DNA of 64,000 nt. It comes from Halobacteriovorax marinus SJ (GTDB taxonomy: Bacteria > Bdellovibrionota > Bacteriovoracia > Bacteriovoracales > Bacteriovoracaceae). Positions 27,400-36,303 of this stretch are shown in pieces; the stretch's first letter is position 1; every line of letters starts with the position of its first letter. The DNA is taken from NCBI RefSeq assembly GCF_000210915.2, contig NC_016620.1, positions 1,736,001 to 1,800,000 on the forward strand, written 5' to 3'. A program made the translations under genes and the position numbers. The notes under the pieces are model-generated. The model was not told the DNA's origin, made no database searches, and was given only the letters and a program-made list of their open reading frames with translations.

Positions 27400-28275
27400 T
27401 TATTGGAAGAATTCGATTGAAGTTGTTCTTGTAACATCTTCTCCTCTACAACCGTCCATTGAACAGTACTCAGGAGCTTTACAGCTACGTCCATCTGGAC
27501 CAGTTCTGTAAGTGTAGTCGTTGTGACCTCTAACTAGGATCCCTTCAACTTCACCAGTTCTTGCATTAAATACTGCTGAACCAGAGTTTCCACCAAAAGT
27601 GTCAAGGTTTGTAGCAAAGTACTTAGAAGGACCATTGTCTCTTACGTAAGCGTCACCAGCAACTTTAGTTGGAAGTCCTGAAGGGTGACCGATAACAAGA
27701 ATTTCTTCTCCGTCATTTACTTTACCAGTTGTTCTGAAAGAAAGAGCATCTCTATCAGTTACAACTCTATCAAGCTCAACTACAGCGTAGTCATTGCTAT
27801 CAAATCTATTTAATTGTCTATCAACAAGTGTCTTACAAGAGTAAACGCTTGAAGTTGCAACGTTGTGCTCAGTTTGACCAGCTTCAGAAACAGCGTAATC
27901 AAATACAAACTTAATTCCTTCACAAGCTGATTGGTTAGAAATACAGTGACCTGCTGTAACCATATATTGCTTACCTTCGTGGTTTACTAGGAAACCTGAA
28001 CAGAAAGCTGCTGTTAATTGTCCGTCAAATTTTTCGTCAGAACAAACGTTTAAATTACCACCGCTAAGCTTTGACTCTCCGCTTCTCATATCTTGAACAT
28101 TGTAAGACTTAACAAGTGCTGCTGTTGCCTTAGCAAGTTTTAAGTGAGTTGGGTTAGTTACTTCAAAGATATCTAATCTATTGTCATCACCATAGACTAC
28201 TTTGTCTACCGATGCATTTGCGCAAAGCGCAGATAATGCAAGTGCTGCTGTCGCTGCGATCATCCTTAATTTCAT
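27400..28275 (-). CDS. Trypsin-like (S1/V8-type) serine peptidase, secreted
   Basis: After a signal peptide (ALALSALCANA) and a short pro-region, the catalytic triad can be read as His110 (VTAGHC), Asp162 (NDYAVVELD) and Ser231 (GGNSGSAV). GHPSGLPTK fits the fold before the serine. The domain is closer to V8/glutamyl endopeptidase types than to classical trypsin. Eight or so cysteines suggest disulfide bonds. It is a close paralog of the protein at 28888-29931: both share the VDKVVYGDDNR or IDKVVYGDDNR segment after the signal peptide. AAGGAAG precedes the ATG, and a strong terminator follows, so it is a single-gene unit. Confidence 0.93.
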   Translation of the reverse strand: MKLRMIAATAALALSALCANASVDKVVYGDDNRLDIFEVTNPTHLKLAKATAALVKSYNVQDMRSGESKLSGGNLNVCSDEKFDGQLTAAFCSGFLVNHEGKQYMVTAGHCISNQSACEGIKFVFDYAVSEAGQTEHNVATSSVYSCKTLVDRQLNRFDSNDYAVVELDRVVTDRDALSFRTTGKVNDGEEILVIGHPSGLPTKVAGDAYVRDNGPSKYFATNLDTFGGNSGSAVFNARTGEVEGILVRGHNDYTYRTGPDGRSCKAPEYCSMDGCRGEDVTRTTSIEFFQ

Positions 28276-28363
28276 AAAACCTTCCTTTTATAAATTGCCA
28301 TTCAATTGGGTGAAAGCATTAAACCGAGTGAAAGACTCAATGTACACTAACAACTTCTTACAT

Positions 28364-28783
28364 CTATTTTACAAAAGGATTGACAACGGGCGTCTTGTTC
28401 TCGCGATAAGAGAACTTCCATCGTCTACCATCAGTGTCTGACAGGAAGAAATAGTGGAGATGACCGACGTTGTGGATCTTTACTTCTTCAAGAACTTTTC
28501 CCTCATCAGTGACAAAAGTTATGCGGTAGCGGTATTTGATAAACTCAATTTTTTGAATAAGCCCTTGCAACTCTTCAAAAGAATCGGTGAAAAAATCAAT
28601 AACCATAGAGCTCTTTGGGGACATGTCAGGGTCTTCAATAATGACGAGAGAGAACTCTTCACTAGTAAGTCTTACGGCCTCTCCACTAAATGAAATTTCC
28701 ATATCTAATAGCTCGCTAAGAAATGAAGCTAGCGTTTTATTATCTTTTGAATGGAGCGCAATTTGTCCGATTCTTAAACTCAT
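28364..28783 (-). CDS. VOC/glyoxalase superfamily protein
   Basis: The 139-residue protein has the babbab rhythm of vicinal-oxygen-chelate proteins: RIGQIALHSKDNKTLASFLSELLDMEISF at the start and YFFLSDTDGRRWKF at the end, where DPDG-type motifs usually sit. A single VOC domain of this size normally dimerises. Metal ligands are not clearly conserved, so it could be an enzyme or a binding protein. It sits between the two trypsin-like protease genes but has no evident link with them. Confidence 0.75.
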   Translation of the reverse strand: MSLRIGQIALHSKDNKTLASFLSELLDMEISFSGEAVRLTSEEFSLVIIEDPDMSPKSSMVIDFFTDSFEELQGLIQKIEFIKYRYRITFVTDEGKVLEEVKIHNVGHLHYFFLSDTDGRRWKFSYRENKTPVVNPFVK

Positions 28784-28842
28784 AACTATATTTTAAAAGA
28801 ATTTAGACTGCTAGGAAAGTGGTATTGGAAAAGAAAGTAAGA

Positions 28843-28878
28843 AATAAAAAACGCTCTCTAAGATTAACCTAAAGAGCG
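28843..28878 (-). terminator. Intrinsic terminator of the second trypsin-like gene
   Basis: On the minus strand CGCTCTTTAGG pairs with CTTAGAGAGCG (11 pairs, two of them G-T), with a five-base loop, and is followed by TTTTTTATTT. It lies just after the stop at 28888. Confidence 0.9.
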
Positions 28879-28887
28879 CATATTGAA

Positions 28888-29931
28888 TTAATCAACTAAG
28901 AAATCATACTCATCGTAGTCATCATACCAGTGATCAGGATCTGTCCACGGTGTATAGTTACGATAGTCAGTACTATCATTTGTGCTAGGAGTGTAAGTCG
29001 GTCCTGGCTTATCTGTTAGAAGTTCAATATTAGTGATTCTTGTAACGTCCTCACCTCTACATTCACCTTCTTCACATTCCATGACAACTCTACAACCACC
29101 ATTTACATCGTCGCGTGATTCGTAAGCATAATCCGTTTCACCACGAACAAGAATACCTTCAACTAATCCAGTTCTAACGTTGATTACGGCCGAACCAGAG
29201 TTTCCACCGAAAGTATCTAAGTTTGCTTCAAAGAAGAAGTCGTGATCATTCTTTCTAATACTTCCCTTATCATCAATTATTGTTGGAAGTCCTGAAGGGT
29301 GCCCAATAACAACCATCTCATCATTAGCATCAACTTTTCCATCAACTCTAAACTCTAAAGGAGTCACACCTTCAACCTTACGATCAAGCTTTAAAACCGC
29401 GTAGTCATTCTCAGAGCTGTACTCTAGAACTTGATCAACAACCTCTACACAATTATAAACATTCTTGGCCGCTACAAATGCGCGATCATTATATTTGTCG
29501 GAGATAGTATCTGACGTAAAACCAAAGACCCATGAACTTCCTTCACAACTCTGCTTAGTTTCAACACAATGTCCTGCTGTTACAAGATATTGCTGTCCAT
29601 TTTTTTCCACTAAGAAACCACTACAATTAGCAGGGTTTAGAAGTTCAGAAAATGTTTCCCCCTCACATAATCCATACTCCTCACCTAGTGGCGACTTATC
29701 GTAGATAGTCGCTGTATCAGGATAGAGGTCTCCCTCTTTTGGCATTCTGATATCAGACTTTGATATCATCGCCGCAGTGGCCTGTGACCAGCTTCTAAAC
29801 TCTGCATTCGCAGACTCTTGGGCCAAGACACGGTTATCATCCCCATAAACAACTTTATCTATAAAAGCACTGGCATTAAACGCCGACAACATTAGCAAAG
29901 CAGATATTACTGCCTTTGATGAACAGGTCAT
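28888..29931 (-). CDS. Trypsin-like (S1/V8-type) serine peptidase with acidic Tyr/Asp tail
   Basis: The signal peptide is followed by IDKVVYGDDNR, the same block seen in the paralog at 27400-28275. The triad is His121 (VTAGHC), Asp176 (NDYAVLKLD) and Ser245 (GGNSGSAV). The protein is 56 residues longer than its paralog. The last 40 residues form a tail rich in Thr, Pro, Asp and Tyr (DPDHWYDDYDEYDF), which has no counterpart in the paralog and may bind calcium or act as a sorting or attachment tail. AGGAGAATAT precedes the ATG. Confidence 0.92.
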   Translation of the reverse strand: MTCSSKAVISALLMLSAFNASAFIDKVVYGDDNRVLAQESANAEFRSWSQATAAMISKSDIRMPKEGDLYPDTATIYDKSPLGEEYGLCEGETFSELLNPANCSGFLVEKNGQQYLVTAGHCVETKQSCEGSSWVFGFTSDTISDKYNDRAFVAAKNVYNCVEVVDQVLEYSSENDYAVLKLDRKVEGVTPLEFRVDGKVDANDEMVVIGHPSGLPTIIDDKGSIRKNDHDFFFEANLDTFGGNSGSAVINVRTGLVEGILVRGETDYAYESRDDVNGGCRVVMECEEGECRGEDVTRITNIELLTDKPGPTYTPSTNDSTDYRNYTPWTDPDHWYDDYDEYDFLVD

Positions 29932-30031
29932 ATATTCTCCTATTTTTTGAATAGAGAGGTTCTACGGTACGCGTCAGAATTGCGCAAGGCGTTTTTTAAA
30001 TACAATAATTAATATAGTGAAAACAGGGGAA

Positions 30032-30925
30032 TTATTTCATTAATTGAGCGAAGTGAAAGATTTGTGGGTCATGTAACCTAATTAGGACTTCCGCCTCTGT
30101 AATATCTCTCATCCAATTTTTAAGGACTTGCCCATGGAGTAATTCACTAAAGAAGAATTGCTCACTTCGATCCTTTGAGTTAGAAAGCCCTCTAAGAAAC
30201 GATTTTCTAGAAATCCCTAAGAGCCACTTCTGTGATAAATCAGTATAATTTTTAATACTCTCTAGTAACCTTAAATTCTGATCTGCTGTTTTAGAAAAAC
30301 CAAAACAAGGGTCAAAGGCCACACGCTCTAGTAAACCACGTTTAGAGAACTCATCCCTAGCAGTGAGAAAGTAATTTCTAAGATCTAGCTCATCACTAAG
30401 GTAGTCCATATGAGATGAAGCTTGAGATCTTGTTGAAACTAAGGAATGTGAATAAATATAGTCAAAACTATAGTCGTTAAAAAGATTGAATAGCTCTGGA
30501 TCGAGGGCACCAGATACGTCATTGAAAATAATTTTATTTCTAAGATTAGATTTAGCAACAAGGGCTGCAAACTCTCTAAAGACTTCTATCTTATAAGTGT
30601 CTAGAGATAGAACTTCATCTTCTTTGAAAGAGTTATTTCTTACTAAATCAAAGAGAATTTCTAGGCGCGAAAGTTCTTCTTCCAGAGAAATTGCATCGTT
30701 AAAAGGTGCTGTAGACTCGGCCCCAAAGTCAAAGACCTTGCAACCATACTCTCTAAATTTATCTAATTGCTTTTGAACATCTAGATGATCGTTAAAGCGA
30801 CCACCATCTGAAAAAGAATTGGGAGTGAGGTTAATCACTCCCATCATTTGAAAATTTGAATATTGATCTAAATTAGACTGGAACAGCTCCGCCGTCCTTA
30901 GAAGACTCTTCGTTTGTGTCTTCAT
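30032..30925 (-). CDS. folP: Dihydropteroate synthase
   Basis: The enzyme joins p-aminobenzoate to the pterin pyrophosphate in folate synthesis. [40 protein letters not shown] and GISRKSFL are the successive pterin, pyrophosphate and active-site motifs of the TIM-barrel family. At 297 residues it is a normal length. The gene order ftsH-folP is common in bacteria. The start overlaps the end of ftsH by 53 bases, a longer overlap than usual; the next ATG would remove the first 26 residues. Confidence 0.94.
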   Translation of the reverse strand: MKTQTKSLLRTAELFQSNLDQYSNFQMMGVINLTPNSFSDGGRFNDHLDVQKQLDKFREYGCKVFDFGAESTAPFNDAISLEEELSRLEILFDLVRNNSFKEDEVLSLDTYKIEVFREFAALVAKSNLRNKIIFNDVSGALDPELFNLFNDYSFDYIYSHSLVSTRSQASSHMDYLSDELDLRNYFLTARDEFSKRGLLERVAFDPCFGFSKTADQNLRLLESIKNYTDLSQKWLLGISRKSFLRGLSNSKDRSEQFFFSELLHGQVLKNWMRDITEAEVLIRLHDPQIFHFAQLMK

Positions 30926-32810
30926 CTAATTTTACTTCTTCAGTCTTTGGAGCTTCTTCATCACTACTTGGCGTTGGCTTCTTCTTATCTGAGATAAGTG
31001 GAACACCAATATCTTTACCAGCAATAAGGGCCTCTACTTGTTTAAGATCAAGAGTTTCCCAAAGAATAAGCCCTTCAGATAGACGATCAAGTGCATCTCT
31101 ATTTTCGTTAAGAATTTTAAGAGCTAACTTATAATTATCGTCGATAATTCTGTGGATCTCAGCATCGATTTCATTAGATGTCTCATCAGAGTAACCAATT
31201 GAATCTGAGCTTGGTCCACCAAATGGTGAAGCACCTGGCTTAGAGAAATTTCTAGGTCCTAATTTATCTGACATCCCCCAAGAACAAACCATGCTATGAG
31301 CAAGTTGAGTTGCTCTTTCAATATCGTTTGAAGCACCATTAGTAATCTCATTGAAAGCAATTTCTTCAGCACAACGACCACCCATTAAAAAGGCGATGAG
31401 GTTTTCAGATTTTGATCTCGTTAGATTGTGCATATCTTCACTTGGAAGAGTTTGAGTAACACCTAAAGCTCCGCCTCTTGGCATGATTGATACTTTATGA
31501 ATTGGATCAGTATGAGGAAGATTAATTCCAACTAAAGTGTGACCTGCTTCATGATAAGCAGTAACACGCTTTTCCTTATCAGAGATAACCATAGACTTTC
31601 TCTCTGGCCCCATAAGAACTTTATCTTTTGCAGACTCAAAGTCACCCATTTCAAGTTTCTTCTTCCCTAGACGTGCAGCAGTTAGCGCGGCCTCATTAAC
31701 TAGGTTCGCAAGATCAGCACCAGTAAATCCTGGAGTCCCTTTAGCGATAACTTCTAAATCTACTTCTTCATTTAAAGGAGTTTTTCTTGCGTGAACCTTT
31801 AAGATTCCAAGACGTCCTCTTACATCTGGAGGTCCAACCATAACTCTTCTATCGAAACGACCTGGACGCAGTAGCGCTGGATCAAGAACATCAAGTCTAT
31901 TGGTTGCGGCCATGATGATAACACCTTCATTTGACTCAAACCCATCCATCTCTACAAGAAGTTGGTTAAGTGTCTGCTCACGCTCATCGTGACCACCGCC
32001 CATACCGTGTCCACGGTGGCGTCCAACGGCATCAATTTCATCAATAAAGATAATACAAGGAGCTTGCTTCTTTCCTTGCTCAAATAGGTCTCTCACTCTT
32101 GAAGCACCAACACCTACAAACATCTCAACAAAGTCAGAACCTGAAATTGAGAAGAATGGAACATCGGCTTCACCAGCAACGGCCCTTGCAAGAAGAGTTT
32201 TACCAGTACCTGGAGGACCAACGAGTAAACAACCCTTAGGGATTTTTCCACCTAGGCCTGTATACTTCTTTGGATCTTTTAAAAAGTCTACCACTTCAAA
32301 GAGCTCTTCTTTTGCTTCTTGAACACCACTAACATCGTCGAAAGTAACTTTCTTATCTTGTGAGCTAAGAAGTTTTGCTTTTGACTTACCAAAGCTCATG
32401 GCCTTTCCACCACCTGCTTGTAGCTGCTTTAAGAAGAACCAGAAAAGAACAAAGAGAATGAGCATTGGAGCCCATTGAATGAGAAGTGTTGTAAATAAGC
32501 TTCCCGATTGCTCTTTCTTATATTTAAGATTCACTCCATTATCTAGGAGGAATTTCTTTGTGTACTCGTCAGTCTTAGCTGTCACAGTGAAGTGAGAACC
32601 GTTTTCATAGCTGTCTTTATATTTACCTTTAATTGTGAGGTCACCTAGGAAAGTCACATCATCAACAAATTTCCCTTGAACTTGAGTCAAGAAAGTTGAG
32701 TAATCTACAATTTTCTCTTTATTAAGTGATTGGTTCGTGGCTTGCCAAATTAAGACCATGGCCAAGAAAAGAAAAATCCAAAGTGTCCAAGTTTTCTGTT
32801 GTTGTTTCAT
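30873..32810 (-). CDS. ftsH: ATP-dependent zinc metalloprotease FtsH
   Basis: This inner-membrane AAA+ protease removes unassembled membrane proteins and short-lived regulators. Visible parts are two N-terminal membrane segments (about 9-24 and 108-128) around a periplasmic domain, Walker A GPPGTGKT (198-205), Walker B FIDEID (255-260), the SRH-type RPGRFDR (315-321), and the zinc motif HEAGH (420-424). The C-terminal 40 residues are acidic and low in complexity. It lies between tilS upstream and folP downstream on the same strand, a common bacterial neighbourhood. Confidence 0.97.
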   Translation of the reverse strand: MKQQQKTWTLWIFLFLAMVLIWQATNQSLNKEKIVDYSTFLTQVQGKFVDDVTFLGDLTIKGKYKDSYENGSHFTVTAKTDEYTKKFLLDNGVNLKYKKEQSGSLFTTLLIQWAPMLILFVLFWFFLKQLQAGGGKAMSFGKSKAKLLSSQDKKVTFDDVSGVQEAKEELFEVVDFLKDPKKYTGLGGKIPKGCLLVGPPGTGKTLLARAVAGEADVPFFSISGSDFVEMFVGVGASRVRDLFEQGKKQAPCIIFIDEIDAVGRHRGHGMGGGHDEREQTLNQLLVEMDGFESNEGVIIMAATNRLDVLDPALLRPGRFDRRVMVGPPDVRGRLGILKVHARKTPLNEEVDLEVIAKGTPGFTGADLANLVNEAALTAARLGKKKLEMGDFESAKDKVLMGPERKSMVISDKEKRVTAYHEAGHTLVGINLPHTDPIHKVSIMPRGGALGVTQTLPSEDMHNLTRSKSENLIAFLMGGRCAEEIAFNEITNGASNDIERATQLAHSMVCSWGMSDKLGPRNFSKPGASPFGGPSSDSIGYSDETSNEIDAEIHRIIDDNYKLALKILNENRDALDRLSEGLILWETLDLKQVEALIAGKDIGVPLISDKKKPTPSSDEEAPKTEEVKLDEDTNEESSKDGGAVPV

Positions 32811-32970
32811 TATCTTCCTTAAAAGTTTTAAAATATTCTCTTCTTCTGAGATTCTTTATTTAAAGTTATGTATTTTAGTTATCTATTTACAATCATTCAA
32901 GTCATACAACTTTAAATAATTACAATTAGTGTAACAAAATAAAGCTCATGGCACATAGCAATTTAGAAAA

Positions 32971-34263
32971 TTAAAGGTAAAATTTTAGGTTTTTGTGCGA
33001 AATATCAAGGATTTTACTCAGACTTTGAAACCATATCCCATGATCCAAACAATATTGTGTGCTTAAAGGTAAAAGCGGATGGGCCTTTTTAAGAGATTTT
33101 AGCGTCTTTTCATTAGCTACCGGTCCAAAGGCCAAGAATGGCCAAAAAGAGTCTGTTGCATAAAAGATCTTATTTCTTAAGCCACCATCAGGAATCTGCG
33201 TAGCTTTGTTATTATTCTTTAACTTATTTAATAATTCGAGATCATATTCTTTGTAGAATTTGAGCCCTTCTTCTCCCAGTAGAAAGAGACAGCCCTTAGA
33301 GCTATACCCCCTAACACCGCCAGAAAATATAAGAGGCCCTGACTTACCATTCTTACCAAGAGCGAGAAATTTATCTACTTGATCGTGTAAGCTTCCCCTA
33401 CTATTTTTAGAGAGAGAGTAAATTGCTTTTAAAATCTCGGAGCGATCAACTTCAAAAGATGATTTAAAGTCTGTATTAATAAAACAGACTCCTCTTCCCT
33501 TCCAAGACTTCTTTAAAATTTTCTTCGAACTCTTCTTAGGTTTAAAAACGCTTAGCCCTAAAGTCTTGGCCAGAGAATTCGAGCGATTCACATAGTGCTT
33601 TAAATACTTTGGGTAGCGATCAGCTATGGAAGTAGTAATATTTTTTCTTATATAATTTCGATCAAAGCGCACATTATCGTTGCTATGATCTTCATACCAA
33701 GTAAGCTCTAACTTCTTAGCAAGGGTTTTAATTTGATCTTTAGTTAAGCACATAAAAGGTCTGATAAAAGATCCATTGCAAACGGGAATTCCTAGAGAAG
33801 TACTTGGTGTAGCACTTCTAAAACTTTGCATTAAACTCCACTCATATGAGTCATCAATATGCTGACCCAGGGCCATGAATGAATGAGGTGCCAATTCATT
33901 CTTAAATTCAGCATAGCGAAGCTCGCGCGCCTTCATTTCAAAATTTGTGGACAATAGATCGAGCGACACTTTTGATACCTTAAGTGGTACCTTTAATTCA
34001 CGACAAAGCTCACGACAGAAATCTTCTTCTCGAATATTCTCCCTTCGAGTTCCGTGATTAATATGATGAGCACTAATTCGAGGTCCATTGAAGTTTTGCT
34101 CAATCCACTTAAGGCAATAGAGCAATGTCACAGAGTCCACTCCCCCTGAGAGCGCGACACAAATTGACTCCCCCTCAAGGTGGCCAGTGCTATTCATAAA
34201 TTTATAGAGGTGGGAAAAGACACTTCGGCAATATCTCTCACGCACTGAATCTAGTGATTTCAT
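32971..34263 (-). CDS. tilS: tRNA(Ile)-lysidine synthase
   Basis: The PP-loop motif SGGVDS (residues 39-44) and the following HINHGTRRENIREEDFC segment mark TilS, which changes C34 of the CAU-anticodon isoleucine tRNA to lysidine so that it reads AUA. The 430 residues include the C-terminal substrate domain. It stands upstream of ftsH on the same strand, and a CAU-anticodon tRNA gene lies 100 bases away on the opposite strand, facing outwards. Confidence 0.93.
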   Translation of the reverse strand: MKSLDSVRERYCRSVFSHLYKFMNSTGHLEGESICVALSGGVDSVTLLYCLKWIEQNFNGPRISAHHINHGTRRENIREEDFCRELCRELKVPLKVSKVSLDLLSTNFEMKARELRYAEFKNELAPHSFMALGQHIDDSYEWSLMQSFRSATPSTSLGIPVCNGSFIRPFMCLTKDQIKTLAKKLELTWYEDHSNDNVRFDRNYIRKNITTSIADRYPKYLKHYVNRSNSLAKTLGLSVFKPKKSSKKILKKSWKGRGVCFINTDFKSSFEVDRSEILKAIYSLSKNSRGSLHDQVDKFLALGKNGKSGPLIFSGGVRGYSSKGCLFLLGEEGLKFYKEYDLELLNKLKNNNKATQIPDGGLRNKIFYATDSFWPFLAFGPVANEKTLKSLKKAHPLLPLSTQYCLDHGIWFQSLSKILDISHKNLKFYL

Positions 34264-34308
34264 ATTTATAACTTATAGAAAAAAGGGAGAATTTTCTACA
34301 ATTATCTG

Positions 34309-34337
34309 TTGACGGTGCTAAATTGCTCCATTAGTAT
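34309..34337 (+). promoter_or_regulatory. Sigma70-type promoter of the tRNA gene
   Basis: TTGACG (34309-34314) and TAGTAT (34332-34337) are separated by 17 bases. A start near 34344 would give a leader of about 20 bases before the tRNA. This is a good match for housekeeping promoters. Confidence 0.75.
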
Positions 34338-34362
34338 GGCTCTCACTTCAAGATGAAATTGT

Positions 34363-34439
34363 GGCCAGGTAGCTCAGTTGGTGAGAGCGCCGGATTCATA
34401 ACCCGGAGGTCGGCAGTTCAAATCTGCCTCTGGCTACCA
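34363..34439 (+). tRNA. tRNA-Met (anticodon CAU), CCA encoded
   Basis: The 77-base sequence folds as a cloverleaf: D-arm with AGCTCAGTTGGT, anticodon loop TTCATAA, T-arm GGCAG TTCAAAT CTGCC, and a 3' end ACCA. The loop and the variable region fit elongator methionine tRNA. The acceptor stem starts GGCCAGG and ends TCTGGCT, giving G-T pairs at positions 1-72 and 7-66. The anticodon stem has an A-C mismatch next to the loop. Because the anticodon is CAU and tilS is adjacent, an AUA-reading isoleucine tRNA is the alternative, and initiator tRNA is unlikely from the G1-U72 pair. Confidence 0.92.
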
Positions 34440-34473
34440 TTCATTTTGACTTCCTCCACTAAGAAAATCAGAC

Positions 34474-34762
34474 TCAACCCTTAAAACTAACCCTATAAAT
34501 ACTAAAAACATAGCGATAAAGTGCCCAGATAAACGGATAGCTCAAGCATATGGTCACGATTTTCCAATCTAGAAAAATAAATTCTCTCATACTTACAAAA
34601 TAATCAAAGAAGTAAGATAGAATTAAAACAAGTATTGCAATAGCAGGCAGAACAAAGGCAGCTTTTAAATCTGTCTTCAAGTTTGAAATAGCATTTTGCT
34701 GATGCTCTATATGTTTTTTTATAGTTAATATTTTAATAAAAATAACCCCCTGCTAATGCCAT
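34474..34762 (-). pseudogene. Small two-helix membrane protein gene, apparently frameshifted near its 5' end
   Basis: A good frame with two hydrophobic segments (AAFVLPAIAILVLILSYFF and KIVTICLSYPFIWALYRY) ends at 34474. Its only canonical start, a TTG at 34680, has no ribosome binding site, yet the frame is open further upstream and reads like protein (KKHIEHQQNAISN). An ATG at 34762 begins a second frame, MALAGGYFY, that stops after a run of five T. Taking one T out of that run (34738-34742) joins both into one coherent protein of about 95 residues. The gene may be frameshifted, wrongly sequenced at a homopolymer, or translated from the TTG only. Confidence 0.5.
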
Positions 34763-35026
34763 AACCGTATCTAATTTGAAATAAAGTTAACATTTACAAC
34801 CTAGAGTTTGCTTTAAAGTTTACTAATTTGCTAGTGCTGCAATGTCTATATAACTTATGAGAATAAACTTAAGCAGTATTTATGAGCAATTTGTACTAAT
34901 TAGACTTTCAACATTGAATTAAATATTTTGCTTCTATTTTCATAATCACCTGAAATTACTTTAAAAAGCTGCATATATACGAATAAGGTATATACAACTT
35001 GCGTACACATCCTCAAAAGGTTTATA
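34763..35026. other. Intergenic region before the toxin-antitoxin pair
   Basis: About 260 very AT-rich bases with no coding potential visible apart from the operator described separately. It may mark the edge of an acquired unit. No direct repeat that would suggest an integration site was seen next to the tRNA 3' end. Confidence 0.4.
34974..34994. promoter_or_regulatory. Inverted repeat, likely operator of the TumE/TumA-like pair
   Basis: TATATAC (34974-34980) and GTATATA (34988-34994) are perfect inverted arms around a 7-base spacer. They lie 32 bases upstream of the toxin start, where an autoregulating antitoxin would bind. Confidence 0.55.
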
Positions 35027-35362
35027 ATGAGAATTGGAAGAAGCCCAAAGTTACCCATTAATAGGAACTGGATAGCAACTGGCAAAGATGGAGAGACCTA
35101 CCTTATAGATGTCTCCATTAAACAGACAGATGATAAAAATAAATATCCTCCAATCGGTGTAAAGTCAGTTTTTAGGGTACTTCAAATTGATAGCAATGGT
35201 GAGCAAAAGCTTGTGATTTTAATTGATAATCATAAACCTTTTGGCTTTCATGAGCATGACAAGCTCCCAGAAGTGCATGACTCAAGAGAAGAAATTCATA
35301 CAGATGACTGGCAAGGAGCCTGGACTATCTTTGAGGAACGAATAAAGGAGTTACTCACATGA
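35027..35362 (+). CDS. TumE-like toxin (DUF6516 family) of a type II toxin-antitoxin pair
   Basis: The 111-residue protein ends in a block typical of TumE-like proteins: LVILIDNHKPFGFHEHDKLP, then VHDSREEIHTDDWQGAWTIFEE. This family is known as the toxin partner of small winged-helix antitoxins; the target of the toxin is not established for this case. AAAAGG precedes the ATG. The stop overlaps the start of the next gene by four bases (ATGA), so toxin comes first and antitoxin second, the reverse of the more usual order. Confidence 0.8.
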   Translation: MRIGRSPKLPINRNWIATGKDGETYLIDVSIKQTDDKNKYPPIGVKSVFRVLQIDSNGEQKLVILIDNHKPFGFHEHDKLPEVHDSREEIHTDDWQGAWTIFEERIKELLT

Positions 35363-35805
35363 GTTTAGAAGTGTTAAACATTAACTTTCAAAATAAAGAT
35401 GAATTCTTAAATGAAATAAACGGAGCTCTTTTCCATGGAAAAGAAGTTAAATTTCATAAAAAGGAACTGTCTTTTGACTCAATTGAAACTTTCAAAAGGG
35501 TAATGAGTCAAAATAAGTTACAAATACTGATGGCCATATCTCGCTTAAAGCCAGAGTCCGTCTACCAACTGGAAAAGAGTCTTCTCAATAGGAAATATCC
35601 TCACATTCTTAAGGATTGCAGGCAGCTTGAAAGCTTAGGCTTTATTAGATTGGTGGAAAGTAAAGGTTCAAAGAGACAACTTCGACCAGAACTGACATTT
35701 GCTTATGATATCATCAAAGTTAACTCTAAGAATCCTGAGCTCATAGAGATTTTCAACATATCTCTAAGGTCAAATCGTGTGCTCCTTGAGGCAAATGCCG
35801 GTTAA
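35359..35805 (+). CDS. TumA-like winged-helix antitoxin
   Basis: The 148-residue protein has a MarR/ArsR-like winged helix in the middle: LQILMAISRLKPESVYQLEKSL, then HILKDCRQLESLGFIRLVESKG. The N-terminal 45 residues resemble the dimer/toxin-binding arm seen in proteins of the HVO_A0114 type. It overlaps the toxin gene by four bases and would be expected to neutralise the toxin and to bind the inverted repeat at 34974-34994. Both genes appear intact. Confidence 0.78.
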   Translation: MSLEVLNINFQNKDEFLNEINGALFHGKEVKFHKKELSFDSIETFKRVMSQNKLQILMAISRLKPESVYQLEKSLLNRKYPHILKDCRQLESLGFIRLVESKGSKRQLRPELTFAYDIIKVNSKNPELIEIFNISLRSNRVLLEANAG

Positions 35806-35969
35806 TTAATAATGGAGATCTTTGAATAGCTCCTAGTACTTCTATAAATTTGGTCAAGCTGAACACTGTCAATAAATTCTACACCTCTAAAATTATTTCA
35901 TTTAACCACCGCTATCTTAAGACTTATGTGAAAATAAAGACATAAACCCTAGATCTCACTGGAGCAGAT

Positions 35970-36257
35970 ATGAAGAAACTATTTCTAGCCGGATTATTAC
36001 TTATTAGTTTTACTTCCGCGGCCAACACAATCTCAACTTTCTACTCCCCGGTAGTTGGAGTAAATTCTGCTAAGAAAGGAATCAAACTCTACCCAGAGCG
36101 TGCGATCGAGAATATGGAAGAGAGCTGTAGGGCCCTAAACGGAGAAATAGTTAGATATCAATGTGCTACCGAATCCAAAGAGAGCTTCAAAGTAGTTGCA
36201 TGCTCTGGCATTTGTAAAATACATGCAGAGGATGAAGTAAATATCTTAATCCAATAA
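35970..36257 (+). CDS. Small secreted hypothetical protein
   Basis: A signal peptide (LFLAGLLLISFTSAANT) leads to a mature part of about 75 residues with four cysteines (CRALNGEIVRYQCATE and ACSGICK), probably two disulfides. No family is recognised. GGAGC precedes the ATG. It is followed by another small secreted protein 46 bases on, possibly in the same transcript. Confidence 0.72.
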   Translation: MKKLFLAGLLLISFTSAANTISTFYSPVVGVNSAKKGIKLYPERAIENMEESCRALNGEIVRYQCATESKESFKVVACSGICKIHAEDEVNILIQ

Positions 36258-36303
36258 CTAAGTACTAAGAATAAATATTCATATATCTTTACGGAGAATT
36301 TCA

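Noticed and set aside
29940-30031. Terminator-like TTTTTT run (near 29992) after folP
   Set aside because: The run and its GC-rich context are oriented for the plus strand, where no gene ends.
34763-35026. Integration site next to the tRNA gene
   Set aside because: No direct repeat of the tRNA 3' end and no integrase were seen.
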